Positions 7,983-16,776 of a stretch of DNA of 64,000 bases are shown here, one piece after another. Every line of letters starts with the position of its first letter. Within the stretch, counting starts at the first letter, position 1. The notes under the pieces are model-generated. The model saw only the letters and a list, made by a program, of their open reading frames with translations. It ran no database searches and was not told the origin of the DNA. The stretch covers positions 106,559 through 170,558 of the forward strand of contig CACEOY010000002.1 of assembly GCA_902561155.1 (NCBI GenBank), written 5' to 3'. Source of the stretch: an uncultured Pelagibacteraceae bacterium. GTDB taxonomy: Bacteria; Pseudomonadota; Alphaproteobacteria; Pelagibacterales; Pelagibacteraceae. The position numbers and the translations under genes are program-made.

Positions 7983-8401
7983 CTATCAATGAAAATTTTT
8001 TCATCTCTTTCGTGTTTTTCTTGTGCTTCAATAGTCAAAGTCGCTATTGGTCTTGCCATTAATCTTTTAAGACCAATAGGCTCTCCAGACTCTTCACAAT
8101 AACCATAAGTTCCATCTTTTATACGTCTTAACGCCATGTCAATTTTTGCAATTAATTTTCTACTTCGATTCAAAGCTTTCATTTCTACCGACTTATCAGT
8201 ATAAGAGGAAGCTTGATCTACCATATCAGCAGAAGACATGCTATCATCAGATGAATTAAGCAGGTTTCCCAGATTATTAGCTTTTATTATATCCTTTTTC
8301 CATTTGATTAGTTCTTCAGTAAAAAATTTTTTGTGTTTAGCACACATATACTTTTCTTTTTGACTTGGAGTGTACTTTTTATTAATAGTTTTTTTTACCA
8401 T
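7979..8401 (-). CDS. dksA: DksA-family RNA polymerase regulator lacking zinc cysteines
   Basis: A 140-residue DksA/TraR protein that should enter the RNA polymerase secondary channel and mediate stringent-type control. The coiled-coil tip DMVDQA (Asp59, Asp62, Ala64) matches the functional DxxDxA of E. coli DksA. In the zinc-finger region only Cys102 remains of four; the other positions are Ser105, Thr123 and Ala126. The YCEESGEPIG...EAQEKHE form resembles other alphaproteobacterial DksA proteins, so the fold is probably stable without zinc. It is convergent with the GST gene, sharing TTAA. Confidence 0.87.
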   Translation of the reverse strand: MVKKTINKKYTPSQKEKYMCAKHKKFFTEELIKWKKDIIKANNLGNLLNSSDDSMSSADMVDQASSYTDKSVEMKALNRSRKLIAKIDMALRRIKDGTYGYCEESGEPIGLKRLMARPIATLTIEAQEKHERDEKIFIDS

Positions 8402-8474
8402 TTGCGAATTTGGGGGAGTATAGGTTTGAATTTAAGCGTGTCAATAGCTTTAAAATTGTATTAATTTAACAATT

Positions 8475-9848
8475 ATGTTGATTAAAAATAACTATAAAAC
8501 TTTATTTATAATATTTTTATTGTCTCATTTAATAATCTGGACAATTACTCCATCTTTATCAAATGTAAATTTACCTTTAGACACTATAGAGGCCTTAGCT
8601 TGGGGAAGCAAATTATCTTGGGGATACTCAAAACATCCTCCAGTAAGTGCTTTTTTTGTAGAAGTTATTTACAATTTTTTTGGCAATCGAGATTGGGCTT
8701 ATTATTTATTAAGTCAAATATTTATAGTTGTTGCTTTTATTTATGTATGGAAACTTTCTAATTTAATTTTCAAAAATAAATTATATTCATTATGCTCGAT
8801 ATTTCTTTTAGAGGGTATATATTTCTACAACTTTACTTCACCTGAATTTAACGTGAATGTATGCCAATTACCTTTTTGGGCTCTCGTAATTTATTATTCT
8901 TGGAAATCAATAAATTATGAAAAAATTTCAGATTTAATTCTTTTAGGTATTTTTATGTCTATAGGTTTTTTGACTAAATACCTTTTTATTTATTTATTAT
9001 TATCAATTAAAATTATCTTTTTTTTAAACATGCTTGAAAAAAGAAATTTCAAAGTAAAATTCATGATCCCTGGTATTATTTTTATTATATGTTTAATACC
9101 ACATATTATTTGGCTATTTCAAAATGAATTTATAACAATTAATTATGCTTTTAATAGATCTGGAATAGAACAAGTCAGTTTCATAAATCATATTTATAAT
9201 CCTCTTATATTTTTATCAAAACAGATAGGAATTCTAGCCCCAGTTATTATTATGTTGCTTACTTTTGTAAGTTTTAAAAAAATCAATTTCAAAATTTTAA
9301 AAAAAGATAAGTATTTTTTATTGTTAATCAATCTATTGCCAATAATTTTAATTTTTCTTACCTCTTTTGTTTCTGGCGCAAAAATAAGAACAATGTGGAT
9401 GACACCTTTTTATTTATTTATAGGTATTTTACTAATTCAAATTTTTAAAAATTCTCTGAATGAAAAAAATATTAAAAAATTTTTAGCAGTATTTCTTATT
9501 TTTTTTATCATATCTCCAATTAGTTATTTTTACATTTCTCTTTCCAACGAATTTAAAAGAACAGATTATCCTGGTAGAGAAATATCAAATTTAGTTCAAA
9601 GAAGATGGGATAAAAATTTTTCAAATGATATTTCAATTGTAGTTGGAGACGAATGGTATGCAGGTAACTTATCTTACCATTTAAATTCAAGACCAATTTG
9701 GTTTAATACAATAGAAAATAATTTATCATCAGTAACTTCTAATACCGGTGTTATTTATACTGGAAACCCAAATATTTTAAAGAAATTTTGTCCTGGTATA
9801 TATGGTACTATAAAACCTATTGGAATTTGCATGATAGGAGCAAAATGA
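8475..9848 (+). CDS. ArnT/PMT-like GT-C glycosyltransferase, membrane
   Basis: A 457-residue protein with about ten hydrophobic segments. The first large loop contains DTIEALAWG and WGYSKHPP, the acidic/His motif of GT39/GT83-type transferases that use polyprenyl-phosphate sugars as donors. It likely transfers a sugar to a lipid or glycan on the periplasmic side; donor and acceptor are unknown. The ATGA overlap with the following GT2 gene suggests that gene makes the lipid-linked sugar used here. Confidence 0.75.
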   Translation: MLIKNNYKTLFIIFLLSHLIIWTITPSLSNVNLPLDTIEALAWGSKLSWGYSKHPPVSAFFVEVIYNFFGNRDWAYYLLSQIFIVVAFIYVWKLSNLIFKNKLYSLCSIFLLEGIYFYNFTSPEFNVNVCQLPFWALVIYYSWKSINYEKISDLILLGIFMSIGFLTKYLFIYLLLSIKIIFFLNMLEKRNFKVKFMIPGIIFIICLIPHIIWLFQNEFITINYAFNRSGIEQVSFINHIYNPLIFLSKQIGILAPVIIMLLTFVSFKKINFKILKKDKYFLLLINLLPIILIFLTSFVSGAKIRTMWMTPFYLFIGILLIQIFKNSLNEKNIKKFLAVFLIFFIISPISYFYISLSNEFKRTDYPGREISNLVQRRWDKNFSNDISIVVGDEWYAGNLSYHLNSRPIWFNTIENNLSSVTSNTGVIYTGNPNILKKFCPGIYGTIKPIGICMIGAK

Positions 9849-10717
9849 AAAATATTGTAATTATAACTCCGGTATATAACGACTGGGAGTCTTTTACTAA
9901 ACTGCTAAATGAGATTAATAGGGTAATATCAGAATTTAAAGATATTTCTTTCAGCCTAATAGCAGTAAATGATGGCTCTAAAGAAAAAGCTCCCTCATTG
10001 TCACTGCCTTCTAATTTAAAGATGATTGAAATTTTAAATATGAGAATAAATCAAGGGCATGCAATTTGTATAGCAAACGGTATAAAATATGCTCTGAAAA
10101 ATTATCAATTTGACAATTTAATCTTAATGGACGCAGACGGAGAAGATAGACCAGAAGAAATATCTGATTTGATAATTAAAGCAAGGGAATTACAAAATGT
10201 TTCAGTAGTAGCTAAAAGAGTGAAAAGATCTGAAGGTCCAATATTCACTTTTTTTTACTCTTTACATAAATTAATTACAGTAATATTCACTGGAAAATTA
10301 ATGAATTTTGGGCATTACAGCTTGATAACTAAATATGACTCTGAAACTATTATAAAAGAGCCTACAATTATTTATTGTTTTGCTAGTACTCTTAAAAATA
10401 AAATTACAAATCTTGGTAACATAAATTGTATAAGAGGAAAAAGATATTTTGGCCCTTCTAAAATGTCATTGTTTAAGTTAATAATCCACTCTTTTTCAAT
10501 TATTGCCGTATTTAAAATGAATGTATTTATAAGATCTGCACTATTTTTAGTTTTACTCTCTTATATTCAACCCTACATTGGGATGATTTCCCCTATACTT
10601 CAAATGATGATCGTTATATTTAACATTTTTATTTATATAATCTCTACAAAATCGAACGAAAAAATATTAAAGAATATGGACCTTGAGTTGGAAGGCACGG
10701 AGAAATTAACACACTAA
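9845..10717 (+). CDS. Family 2 glycosyltransferase (DPM-like)
   Basis: A 290-residue GT2 enzyme. The start is ATG 9845, overlapping the stop of the GT-C gene (ATGA); an upstream in-frame extension is not needed, since MKNIVIITPVYND is the usual GT2 beginning. Motifs: VNDGS near residue 43 and MDADGEDRPEE near 98, the DxD-type motif of dolichol/undecaprenyl-phosphate sugar synthases. Two hydrophobic segments lie near the C-terminus. I infer it loads a sugar onto a polyprenyl phosphate for its neighbour; the sugar is unknown. Confidence 0.8.
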   Translation: MKNIVIITPVYNDWESFTKLLNEINRVISEFKDISFSLIAVNDGSKEKAPSLSLPSNLKMIEILNMRINQGHAICIANGIKYALKNYQFDNLILMDADGEDRPEEISDLIIKARELQNVSVVAKRVKRSEGPIFTFFYSLHKLITVIFTGKLMNFGHYSLITKYDSETIIKEPTIIYCFASTLKNKITNLGNINCIRGKRYFGPSKMSLFKLIIHSFSIIAVFKMNVFIRSALFLVLLSYIQPYIGMISPILQMMIVIFNIFIYIISTKSNEKILKNMDLELEGTEKLTH

Positions 10718-10728
10718 AAAGTTGAATT

Positions 10729-10769
10729 TAGAGTCTAAAATAGAGTCAAAAGAGAATCAAAACGAGAAC
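10729..10769 (+). repeat. Short imperfect tandem repeats
   Basis: Between the GT2 gene and the GFA gene the sequence reads TAGAGTCTAAAA, TAGAGTCAAAA, GAGAATCAAAA, then CGAGAAC: about four degrading copies of an 11-base unit. The rest of the 122-base gap is plain AT-rich DNA. The unit length near one helical turn would suit a regulator array, but decay or slippage is as likely. Confidence 0.35.
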
Positions 10770-10839
10770 ATTCCAAATCATAATATTTTCAATGTTTATA
10801 AGTGTTATATTGCTTAAATAAAATGAGTTATAATTTAAT

Positions 10840-11205
10840 ATGAAAAAACTTTCATGTCATTGTGGAGAAGTGGAAGCAGAAATAAACGTACCTGATCAAT
10901 TAATCAAAAAAATAAGGTGCAATTGTTCTATTTGTAAAAGAAAAGGAGCAATTATGTCTATAGTCAAAAATGAAGATTTTAAAATAATTAAAGGAAAAGA
11001 GAAATTAAAAATGTACCAATTTCACTCAAAAACAGCCAAACATTTTTTTTGTTCTAATTGTGGAATTTACACACATCATAATCCAAGAATAAATCCGACA
11101 TTAACTGGTTTTAATGTTGGATGCATTGACGAAATTAACACTTTCAAATTAGAAAATATAAGTGTTGCTGACGGAAACAATCACCCTTTAGATAAAAAAA
11201 AATAA
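10840..11205 (+). CDS. GFA (glutathione-dependent formaldehyde-activating/CENP-V) family protein
   Basis: A 121-residue zinc protein of the GFA fold. Zinc ligand patterns are clear: CHCG near residue 7, CNCSICKRKG near 28-32, and CSNCGIYTHH near 70. The founding member binds an S-hydroxymethylglutathione adduct, but most family members have no proven reaction, so the substrate is left open. It stands alone 16 bases before glycerate kinase on the same strand. Confidence 0.82.
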   Translation: MKKLSCHCGEVEAEINVPDQLIKKIRCNCSICKRKGAIMSIVKNEDFKIIKGKEKLKMYQFHSKTAKHFFCSNCGIYTHHNPRINPTLTGFNVGCIDEINTFKLENISVADGNNHPLDKKK

Positions 11206-11221
11206 TATTTAATCTTGAATT

Positions 11222-12112
11222 ATGTCAGTTTTAAAAAAAAAATATTTAAAATTTGTAAAAAAACAAGAATCTAATAGCGAAAAATTTCAAGACAAACAAA
11301 AACAATTAAAATATTTCTACCTTCCTCTTTGCAGAAAACTTTTCAAACTACATAAAGTAAAAAAAAGACCTTTGGTTATAGGTTTATCTGGGGGCCAAGG
11401 ATCTGGAAAATCAACAATTTCCCAAATCTTAAAAATAATATTTCATTATTATTTTAATTTGAATGTTGCCTCATTCTCAATTGATGATTTTTATAAAACA
11501 GCTGTAGAAAGACGAAATATGTCCAAATCTGTGCATCCTTTATTTTCAACTCGTGGTGTTCCGGGAACTCATGATTGTAAAATGCTTTATAATGTTTTGA
11601 GAGCACTTTTAAAAAAAAATTTTAAAAGCATAAGAATACCTAAATTTGACAAATCAATAGATGATAGATTTAAAATACAATATTGGCAGAAGATTCTTAA
11701 AAAACCTGACATAATAATATTGGAGGGATGGTGTGTAGGTGCAAAACCTCAGAAGTTAAAAGATTTGAATAAGCCAGTAAATATTTTAGAAAAATTCGAG
11801 GATACTAAGTTGACTTGGAGGAAAAAAGTAAATAATGAATTGATAACAAGTTATAATAAAATTTTTAATTTAATAGACAAAAAGATCTATTTAAAAGTTC
11901 CTAATTTTAAGTATGTTCTTAAATGGAGGCTTCTTCAGGAAAAAAAGTTGAGATTGAGGTCAAAAAAAAAGAGAACTATGAGTAAAAAGCAAATAGAAAG
12001 ATTTATTATGTTTTATGAGAGATTAACAAAAAATATGTTGAAGAGCTATCAAGATAACGACTTTGTTATTTTTTTAGATAAAAGACATAAAATTAGATCA
12101 ATAAAATTTTAA
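11222..12112 (+). CDS. D-glycerate 3-kinase-like P-loop kinase
   Basis: A 296-residue kinase related to uridine kinase and plant-type glycerate 3-kinase, expected to make 3-phosphoglycerate from glycerate. Walker A is GLSGGQGSGKST (54-65), followed by FSIDDFYKT and the HPLFSTRGVPGTHD stretch that marks the GLYK branch, then EGWCVGA. It would feed glycolate- or serine-derived glycerate into central metabolism. The stop is directly followed by the ATG of the TolC-like gene. A role as another small-molecule kinase cannot be excluded. Confidence 0.78.
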   Translation: MSVLKKKYLKFVKKQESNSEKFQDKQKQLKYFYLPLCRKLFKLHKVKKRPLVIGLSGGQGSGKSTISQILKIIFHYYFNLNVASFSIDDFYKTAVERRNMSKSVHPLFSTRGVPGTHDCKMLYNVLRALLKKNFKSIRIPKFDKSIDDRFKIQYWQKILKKPDIIILEGWCVGAKPQKLKDLNKPVNILEKFEDTKLTWRKKVNNELITSYNKIFNLIDKKIYLKVPNFKYVLKWRLLQEKKLRLRSKKKRTMSKKQIERFIMFYERLTKNMLKSYQDNDFVIFLDKRHKIRSIKF

Positions 12113-13408
12113 ATGTATAAAAAACTAATAATTTTTTTTGCAATATTTCAATTTAATAATTTATTAGCAGACAATAATGCAATTTTTTATGTTGAGTATG
12201 CTTTAAAAAATAATCCAAAGTTAAATGCAGAAAGAGAAAACTTAAAAGCTATTAAAGAAAACGAAAATATTTCAATAAGTGAGTTTCTACCTAGTCTAAC
12301 GATTTCTGGTTCCCAAACAAGTACTGAAACTTCAAATATCGTAGATCAATCTGGATCTCCATCAGCTAACACAAAAAGAAATACTGAAACTAAGAAAATT
12401 TCAGTGGATCAAAAAATTTTTCAAGGATTTCAAGGTTTCAATAACCTCAAAAAATCAAGATTGGAATTTGAGAAAGCTCAAAATGAATATAAGATTGTTG
12501 AACAAGATACTATTCAAAATTCAATATCAGCTTATTATGATTTGATATTTAAAAGAAAAAGTAAAGATTTTAATTTAGCCAATGTTGATTTATTTGAACG
12601 TCAAGTGGAATCTGATAAATCTAGGCTGCAAAAAGGAGAAATTAGTTTGACGGATTTAGCTCAGTCAGAGTCCTCATTAGCTGGAGCTCAAGCTAATTTT
12701 ATTAAAGCCGATACTGAATATATATCAGCACTAGCTGAGTTTGAGAAAATTAACAGAATTAAAGCCCCTAAAAGTTTTAATGATTATTTTGAAATCTCTT
12801 TTTTTATGCCCCAAACTTTAAAAAGCGCTTTAGAACTTTCAAGCTTAAATAATCCTAGCCTTGCAATAGCAAGGATTAATCTTGCAATTTCGGAAAAAGA
12901 ACTAAGCGTGGAAAAAGCGAAACTATCACCCTCTGCAACTCTCAACTACTCAAAAACTGAAAATAAAGACTTAAGCGCTACTGTTGATGAGGACGAGCAA
13001 GAAACCGTAAAAGCAACTGTTTCTTGGCCAATAATACAAGGGGGTAAAAATTTTTCTTCAATTAAAAAATTTAAACACAAAAAAGAGCAAAATGCTCTTT
13101 TACTAGCTGATAAAGAAAATGAGATAAAAACTCAAACATCAAACTCTTGGTCTTTTTATCAATCTGCTGAAAGTGTTTTAACTTCTACAGAGGCTCAATT
13201 AAAAGCTGCTGAGATTGCTAATGAAGGTATAACCTTAGAATATGACTCAGGGAACACAAGAACCACTCTTGACGTTATTCAATCAAGAAGCTTACTTTTA
13301 GAAGCTAGAATTTCCTACGCGGAAGCAAAAAAGGACCTTATAATCTCAAAATTAAGATTACTTAGCCAAATCGGGGGATTAGACCTAAGGGCCTTCAGAA
13401 CTCCTTAA
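12113..13408 (+). CDS. tolC: TolC-family outer-membrane efflux/secretion protein
   Basis: A 431-residue protein with a signal peptide (to about residue 19, LLADN), then two repeats of long helices with strand segments (ISGSQTST; LNYSKTEN) as expected for the TolC barrel-tunnel fold. EYDSGNTRTTLDVIQS near the C-terminus is the conserved family motif. It forms the outer-membrane exit for type I secretion or RND efflux. No membrane-fusion or inner-membrane partner lies beside it, so it may serve several systems. It abuts the glycerate kinase gene with no gap. Confidence 0.85.
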   Translation: MYKKLIIFFAIFQFNNLLADNNAIFYVEYALKNNPKLNAERENLKAIKENENISISEFLPSLTISGSQTSTETSNIVDQSGSPSANTKRNTETKKISVDQKIFQGFQGFNNLKKSRLEFEKAQNEYKIVEQDTIQNSISAYYDLIFKRKSKDFNLANVDLFERQVESDKSRLQKGEISLTDLAQSESSLAGAQANFIKADTEYISALAEFEKINRIKAPKSFNDYFEISFFMPQTLKSALELSSLNNPSLAIARINLAISEKELSVEKAKLSPSATLNYSKTENKDLSATVDEDEQETVKATVSWPIIQGGKNFSSIKKFKHKKEQNALLLADKENEIKTQTSNSWSFYQSAESVLTSTEAQLKAAEIANEGITLEYDSGNTRTTLDVIQSRSLLLEARISYAEAKKDLIISKLRLLSQIGGLDLRAFRTP

Positions 13409-13502
13409 AACTTAAGAAAAGTTATAATTTTTATTTACTTGATAAAAAGAACAAAATGTGTACATTTATATTAACGATTCGAAGAACAAAAAAGGATATA
13501 AA

Positions 13503-14603
13503 ATGACAAAAAATAATTTGAAAGTTGTTAAGTCGGACAACAAAAAAACTCAAGAAACAAAGGAAAAAAACAAGTCTTTAGAAGCAGCAATAAGCCAAAT
13601 TGACCAAAATTTTGGTAAAGGCTCAGTAATGAGACTTGGTCAACAAGAGGCTTTAGACGTAGAGGCAATCTCGACTGGTTCTTTAAGCCTTGATTTAGCA
13701 TTAGGCATCGGAGGACTGCCAAAAGGAAGAATAATAGAAATTTACGGTCCAGAGTCTTCAGGTAAAACAACCTTAGCTTTACAGGTGGTAGCTGAAGCTC
13801 AAAAAGCCGGAGGAATATGTGCTTTTGTTGATGCTGAGCATGCAATGGATCCTGCTTATGCAAAAAAGCTAGGAGTTAAAACCGATGAATTATTAATTTC
13901 TCAACCTGATACAGGCGAGCAAGCTTTAGAAATAACTGATACCTTAATTAAATCAGGTTCTGTCTCAGTGCTTGTAATAGACTCTGTAGCAGCTTTAACA
14001 CCGAAAGCAGAATTAGAAGGCGAAATGGGAGATCATCATGTAGGCCTGCAATCGAGACTAATGAGCCAGGCATTAAGAAAAATTACTGGTTCAGTAGCAA
14101 AGTCAAACACGATGGTAATTTTCATAAACCAAATTAGAATGAAAATAGGAGTCATGTTTGGAAATCCAGAAACTACATCAGGTGGAAATGCGTTAAAATT
14201 TTATTCTTCTGTTAGAATGGATATTAGAAGAATTGGTGCCATAAAAGACAAGGATCAAATTATTGGAAACACGACTAGAGTGAAAGTTATCAAAAATAAG
14301 GTAGCTCCTCCTTTTAAGGTTGTAGAGTTCGATTTGATGTATGGAAAAGGTATCAGTAAAAATGGTGAATTAATCGACTTAGGTGCAAAAGCAGACATCA
14401 TTGAGAAGTCAGGTGCCTGGTACGCGTATAAAGGTGAAAAAATTGGGCAAGGTAAAGAGAATGCCAAATTATATTTAGAAAAAAATCCGAATGTTGCTGA
14501 AGAAATAGAAAAAGCCGTAAGAGAAAAGGCTGGAGCGATAGCCAAAGAGTTAGAAGGCAATCCATCACCTAAAGAAAAGATTAGCAAAGACGAAGATAAA
14601 TAG
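13503..14603 (+). CDS. recA: RecA recombinase
   Basis: A 366-residue DNA strand-exchange ATPase for recombination and repair. Walker A GPESSGKT is at 82-89, followed by the conserved DAEHAMDP, the [15 protein letters not shown]2 region, and a short acidic C-terminal tail. The start is ATG 13503 with AGGA about seven bases upstream; a GTG 45 bases earlier is in frame but would add an unconserved extension. I see no convincing LexA box upstream. A stem-loop overlaps its stop codon. Confidence 0.97.
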   Translation: MTKNNLKVVKSDNKKTQETKEKNKSLEAAISQIDQNFGKGSVMRLGQQEALDVEAISTGSLSLDLALGIGGLPKGRIIEIYGPESSGKTTLALQVVAEAQKAGGICAFVDAEHAMDPAYAKKLGVKTDELLISQPDTGEQALEITDTLIKSGSVSVLVIDSVAALTPKAELEGEMGDHHVGLQSRLMSQALRKITGSVAKSNTMVIFINQIRMKIGVMFGNPETTSGGNALKFYSSVRMDIRRIGAIKDKDQIIGNTTRVKVIKNKVAPPFKVVEFDLMYGKGISKNGELIDLGAKADIIEKSGAWYAYKGEKIGQGKENAKLYLEKNPNVAEEIEKAVREKAGAIAKELEGNPSPKEKISKDEDK

Positions 14604-14644
14604 TCATCTTCAAAATTAAGGGGGTCATTGACCCCCTATCTTCG
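14591..14644 (+). promoter_or_regulatory. Stem-loop with competing pairings at the end of recA
   Basis: AGGGGGTCA (14619-14627) and TGACCCCCT (14629-14637) form a perfect hairpin. Outside it CGAAGATA (14591-14598, inside recA) can pair with TATCTTCG (14637-14644). The same GAAGAT can instead pair with ATCTTC (14606-14611). No T-run follows, so it is not a classic terminator. It may protect or end the recA transcript, or control readthrough to the aldehyde dehydrogenase gene. Confidence 0.55.
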
Positions 14645-14716
14645 TTTCCCATGAAATTTTAGACAACTTAAAATTGAATCAACCTCAAAGTGTAATTAAA
14701 AATAATTATCAATTAA

Positions 14717-14736
14717 GTCTGTACATGTCTGTCAAT
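14717..14736 (+). promoter_or_regulatory. Tandem 10-base repeat upstream of aldB
   Basis: GTCTGTACAT is followed directly by GTCTGTCAAT (8 of 10 identical), 35 bases before the aldehyde dehydrogenase ATG. Two half-sites one helical turn apart would suit an activator or repressor, but chance is possible. The remainder of the 167-base recA-aldB gap holds the stem-loop described separately and AT-rich sequence. Confidence 0.3.
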
Positions 14737-14770
14737 ATTGGGTTTAATTAATAAATAACAAGGAGGGGAA

Positions 14771-16324
14771 ATGAGCACACAACAAGCTAAAAGCTCAAAA
14801 GTATCTGCAGCTCTAGATACCTCTCATTTAAAGGTTAAATTTCCATTTAAAACTAAATACGGTAATTATATAAATGGAAAATTCGTTGAACCTAAATCGG
14901 GAAAATACTTTGATAATCCTAGCCCGATTTCTAATGAGATAATCTGTTCTGTAGCACGATCAAACGAAAAAGATGTGGAGGCAGCATTAGATGCAGCTCA
15001 CGCAGCTTTTAAAGAGTGGGGAAAAACAGACATCACAACAAGATCAAACATCTTGTATAAAATAGCTGATGTATTGGAAAAAAATCTAAATTTATTAGCA
15101 ACAGCTGAATGTTTAGATAATGGCAAACCAATCAGGGAATGTATGGCAGCAGATTTACCTTTGGTGATTGATCACTGGAGATATTTTGCTGGAGTAATCA
15201 GAGCAGAAGAAGGTTCTGTAGCAGAAATTAGCAATTCTCAATATTCATATAATATTCCTGAGCCTCTTGGTGTGGTTGGTCAAATAGTTCCGTGGAATTT
15301 TCCATTATTAATGGCGACATGGAAATTAGCACCAGCTTTAGCGGCGGGTAATTGTTCGGTTTTAAAACCAGCTGAACAAACACCGGCATCAATCATGGTT
15401 ATGATGGAACTAATTGGAGATTTATTACCTCCGGGTGTGGTTAACATCGTAAGCGGTTTCGGACTAGAAGCAGGGAAACCTTTAGCGTCCTCTAAAAGAG
15501 TAGCTAAAGTAGCTTTTACTGGAGAAACAACAACAGGTAGATTGATCATGCAATATGCTGCACAAAACATAATTCCTATAACTTTGGAATTAGGCGGAAA
15601 ATCTCCAAATATTTTCTTCGAAGACATTATGGAAAAAGATGATGATTTCTTAGATAAATGTGTTGAAGGTTTTGTAATGTTCAATTTAAACCAGGGTGAG
15701 GTTTGTACTTGCCCGAGTAGAGCATTAGTTCAAGAGTCTATTTATGATAAATTCATGGAAAGATGTATTAAAAGAACTAAAGCGGTTGTTCAGGACAATC
15801 CTTTAAAAATGGAAACTATGATTGGGGCACAAGCTTCTGTAGAACAAGTGGAGAAGATTAAATCTTACCTTGACCTAGGGAAAAAAGAGGGCGCAAAGGT
15901 TCTTACTGGGGGATCTCAGGCTAAATTAAATAGTGGATTGGAAAAAGGAAATTATATTCAACCAACTATTTTTGAAGCTAAAAATAATATGAGAATTTCT
16001 CAAGAAGAAATTTTTGGACCAGTTGTTTCTGTTATTAAATTTAAAGATGAAGCAGACGCGTTAAAAATCGCGAATGATACTCTTTACGGTTTAGGCGCAG
16101 GTGTTTGGACTCGAAATGGTAATATTGCTTATAGAATGGGAAGAGCGATACAAGCAGGTATAGTGTGGACTAATTGTTATCACGCTTATCCAGCACATTC
16201 ACCATTTGGCGGTTATAAACAGTCAGGCGTAGGTAGAGAGACACACAAAATGATGCTTAATCATTATAGACAGAATAAGAACTTACACGTTTCTTATGCT
16301 GAGAAAAAATTGGGCTTCTTTTAA
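14771..16324 (+). CDS. aldB: AldB/ExaC-type NAD(P)-dependent aldehyde dehydrogenase
   Basis: A 517-residue enzyme oxidizing small aldehydes such as acetaldehyde to acids. It resembles E. coli AldB along its whole length as I recall that sequence. Catalytic residues: Glu274 in LELGGKS and Cys312 in [11 protein letters not shown], the AldB form of the active-site motif; [14 protein letters not shown] near the C-terminus is also shared. It has one of the strongest ribosome sites in the window (AGGAGG, 14761-14766), suggesting high translation. The DUF779 gene behind it is a usual companion. The exact substrate is not settled by sequence. Confidence 0.9.
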   Translation: MSTQQAKSSKVSAALDTSHLKVKFPFKTKYGNYINGKFVEPKSGKYFDNPSPISNEIICSVARSNEKDVEAALDAAHAAFKEWGKTDITTRSNILYKIADVLEKNLNLLATAECLDNGKPIRECMAADLPLVIDHWRYFAGVIRAEEGSVAEISNSQYSYNIPEPLGVVGQIVPWNFPLLMATWKLAPALAAGNCSVLKPAEQTPASIMVMMELIGDLLPPGVVNIVSGFGLEAGKPLASSKRVAKVAFTGETTTGRLIMQYAAQNIIPITLELGGKSPNIFFEDIMEKDDDFLDKCVEGFVMFNLNQGEVCTCPSRALVQESIYDKFMERCIKRTKAVVQDNPLKMETMIGAQASVEQVEKIKSYLDLGKKEGAKVLTGGSQAKLNSGLEKGNYIQPTIFEAKNNMRISQEEIFGPVVSVIKFKDEADALKIANDTLYGLGAGVWTRNGNIAYRMGRAIQAGIVWTNCYHAYPAHSPFGGYKQSGVGRETHKMMLNHYRQNKNLHVSYAEKKLGFF

Positions 16325-16339
16325 CCAATAATATATACT

Positions 16340-16364
16340 GGCCCGTGATTCTAAATCATGGGCC
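16340..16364 (+). other. Stem-loop between aldB and the DUF779 gene
   Basis: GGCCCGTGATT (16340-16350) pairs with AATCATGGGCC (16354-16364) through 11 positions including one G-T wobble, with a CTA loop. No T-run follows. It sits 15 bases after the aldB stop and just before the ribosome site GGA (16365-16367) of the next gene. It could stabilize the aldB mRNA end or tune expression of the downstream gene. Confidence 0.55.
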
Positions 16365-16375
16365 GGACACAAAAA

Positions 16376-16732
16376 ATGAAAGTATCAGCCACACATGCAG
16401 CATTAAGTTTGCTATCAAAACTACAAGAAAAATATGGTAAAAAATTAATGTTTCATCAATCAGGAGGCTGTTGCGATGGCAGTGCTCCGATGTGTTTTAA
16501 AGAGGGAGAATTTCCTTTAGGAGATAACGACATAAAATTAGGTGAAATAGGCGGTGTACCTTTTTATATGAATGGCGATCAATATGAAAAATGGAAACAT
16601 ACTGACTTAACGATAGATGCAGTCAAGGGGATAGGTGGAATGTTTTCACTAGATAATGGAACTGGCCAAAGATTTCTTACGAAATCAGAAATTTGCTTAG
16701 TTGTCGACAATGGAAAGCAAAAAACAGGCTAA
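16376..16732 (+). CDS. DUF779 family protein, aldehyde dehydrogenase companion
   Basis: A 118-residue protein of unknown function with the family signature FHQSGGCCDGSAPMC (from residue 31) and the C-terminal EICLVV. DUF779 genes often sit beside AldB-type aldehyde dehydrogenases, as here, so a supporting role in that pathway is inferred. I chose ATG 16376, eight bases after GGA; an in-frame ATG at 16358 lies inside the stem-loop and has no ribosome site. The two adjacent cysteines suggest metal or thiol chemistry. Confidence 0.8.
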   Translation: MKVSATHAALSLLSKLQEKYGKKLMFHQSGGCCDGSAPMCFKEGEFPLGDNDIKLGEIGGVPFYMNGDQYEKWKHTDLTIDAVKGIGGMFSLDNGTGQRFLTKSEICLVVDNGKQKTG

Positions 16733-16776
16733 TCTCTTTTGTAGACAACATTAAAAATATCTGTATTTAATAAAGT

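Noticed and set aside
13409..13440. Weak hairpin after the TolC-like gene (AACTT/AAGTT then a T-rich stretch)
   Set aside because: The stem is only five A/T-rich pairs; not distinguishable from background.
13440..13500. Possible LexA box upstream of recA (GAAC elements near 13449 and 13485)
   Set aside because: The spacing does not match the alphaproteobacterial GAAC-N7-GAAC pattern, so no site is called.
13458..13502. Extended RecA start at GTG 13458
   Set aside because: The added 15 residues are not RecA-like, and ATG 13503 has an AGGA ribosome site at good spacing.
13528..13863. 111-residue open frame antisense to recA
   Set aside because: It lies fully inside recA, has no recognisable motif, and is a codon-bias shadow; the same holds for other antisense frames in fabG, alaS, lptD and aldB.
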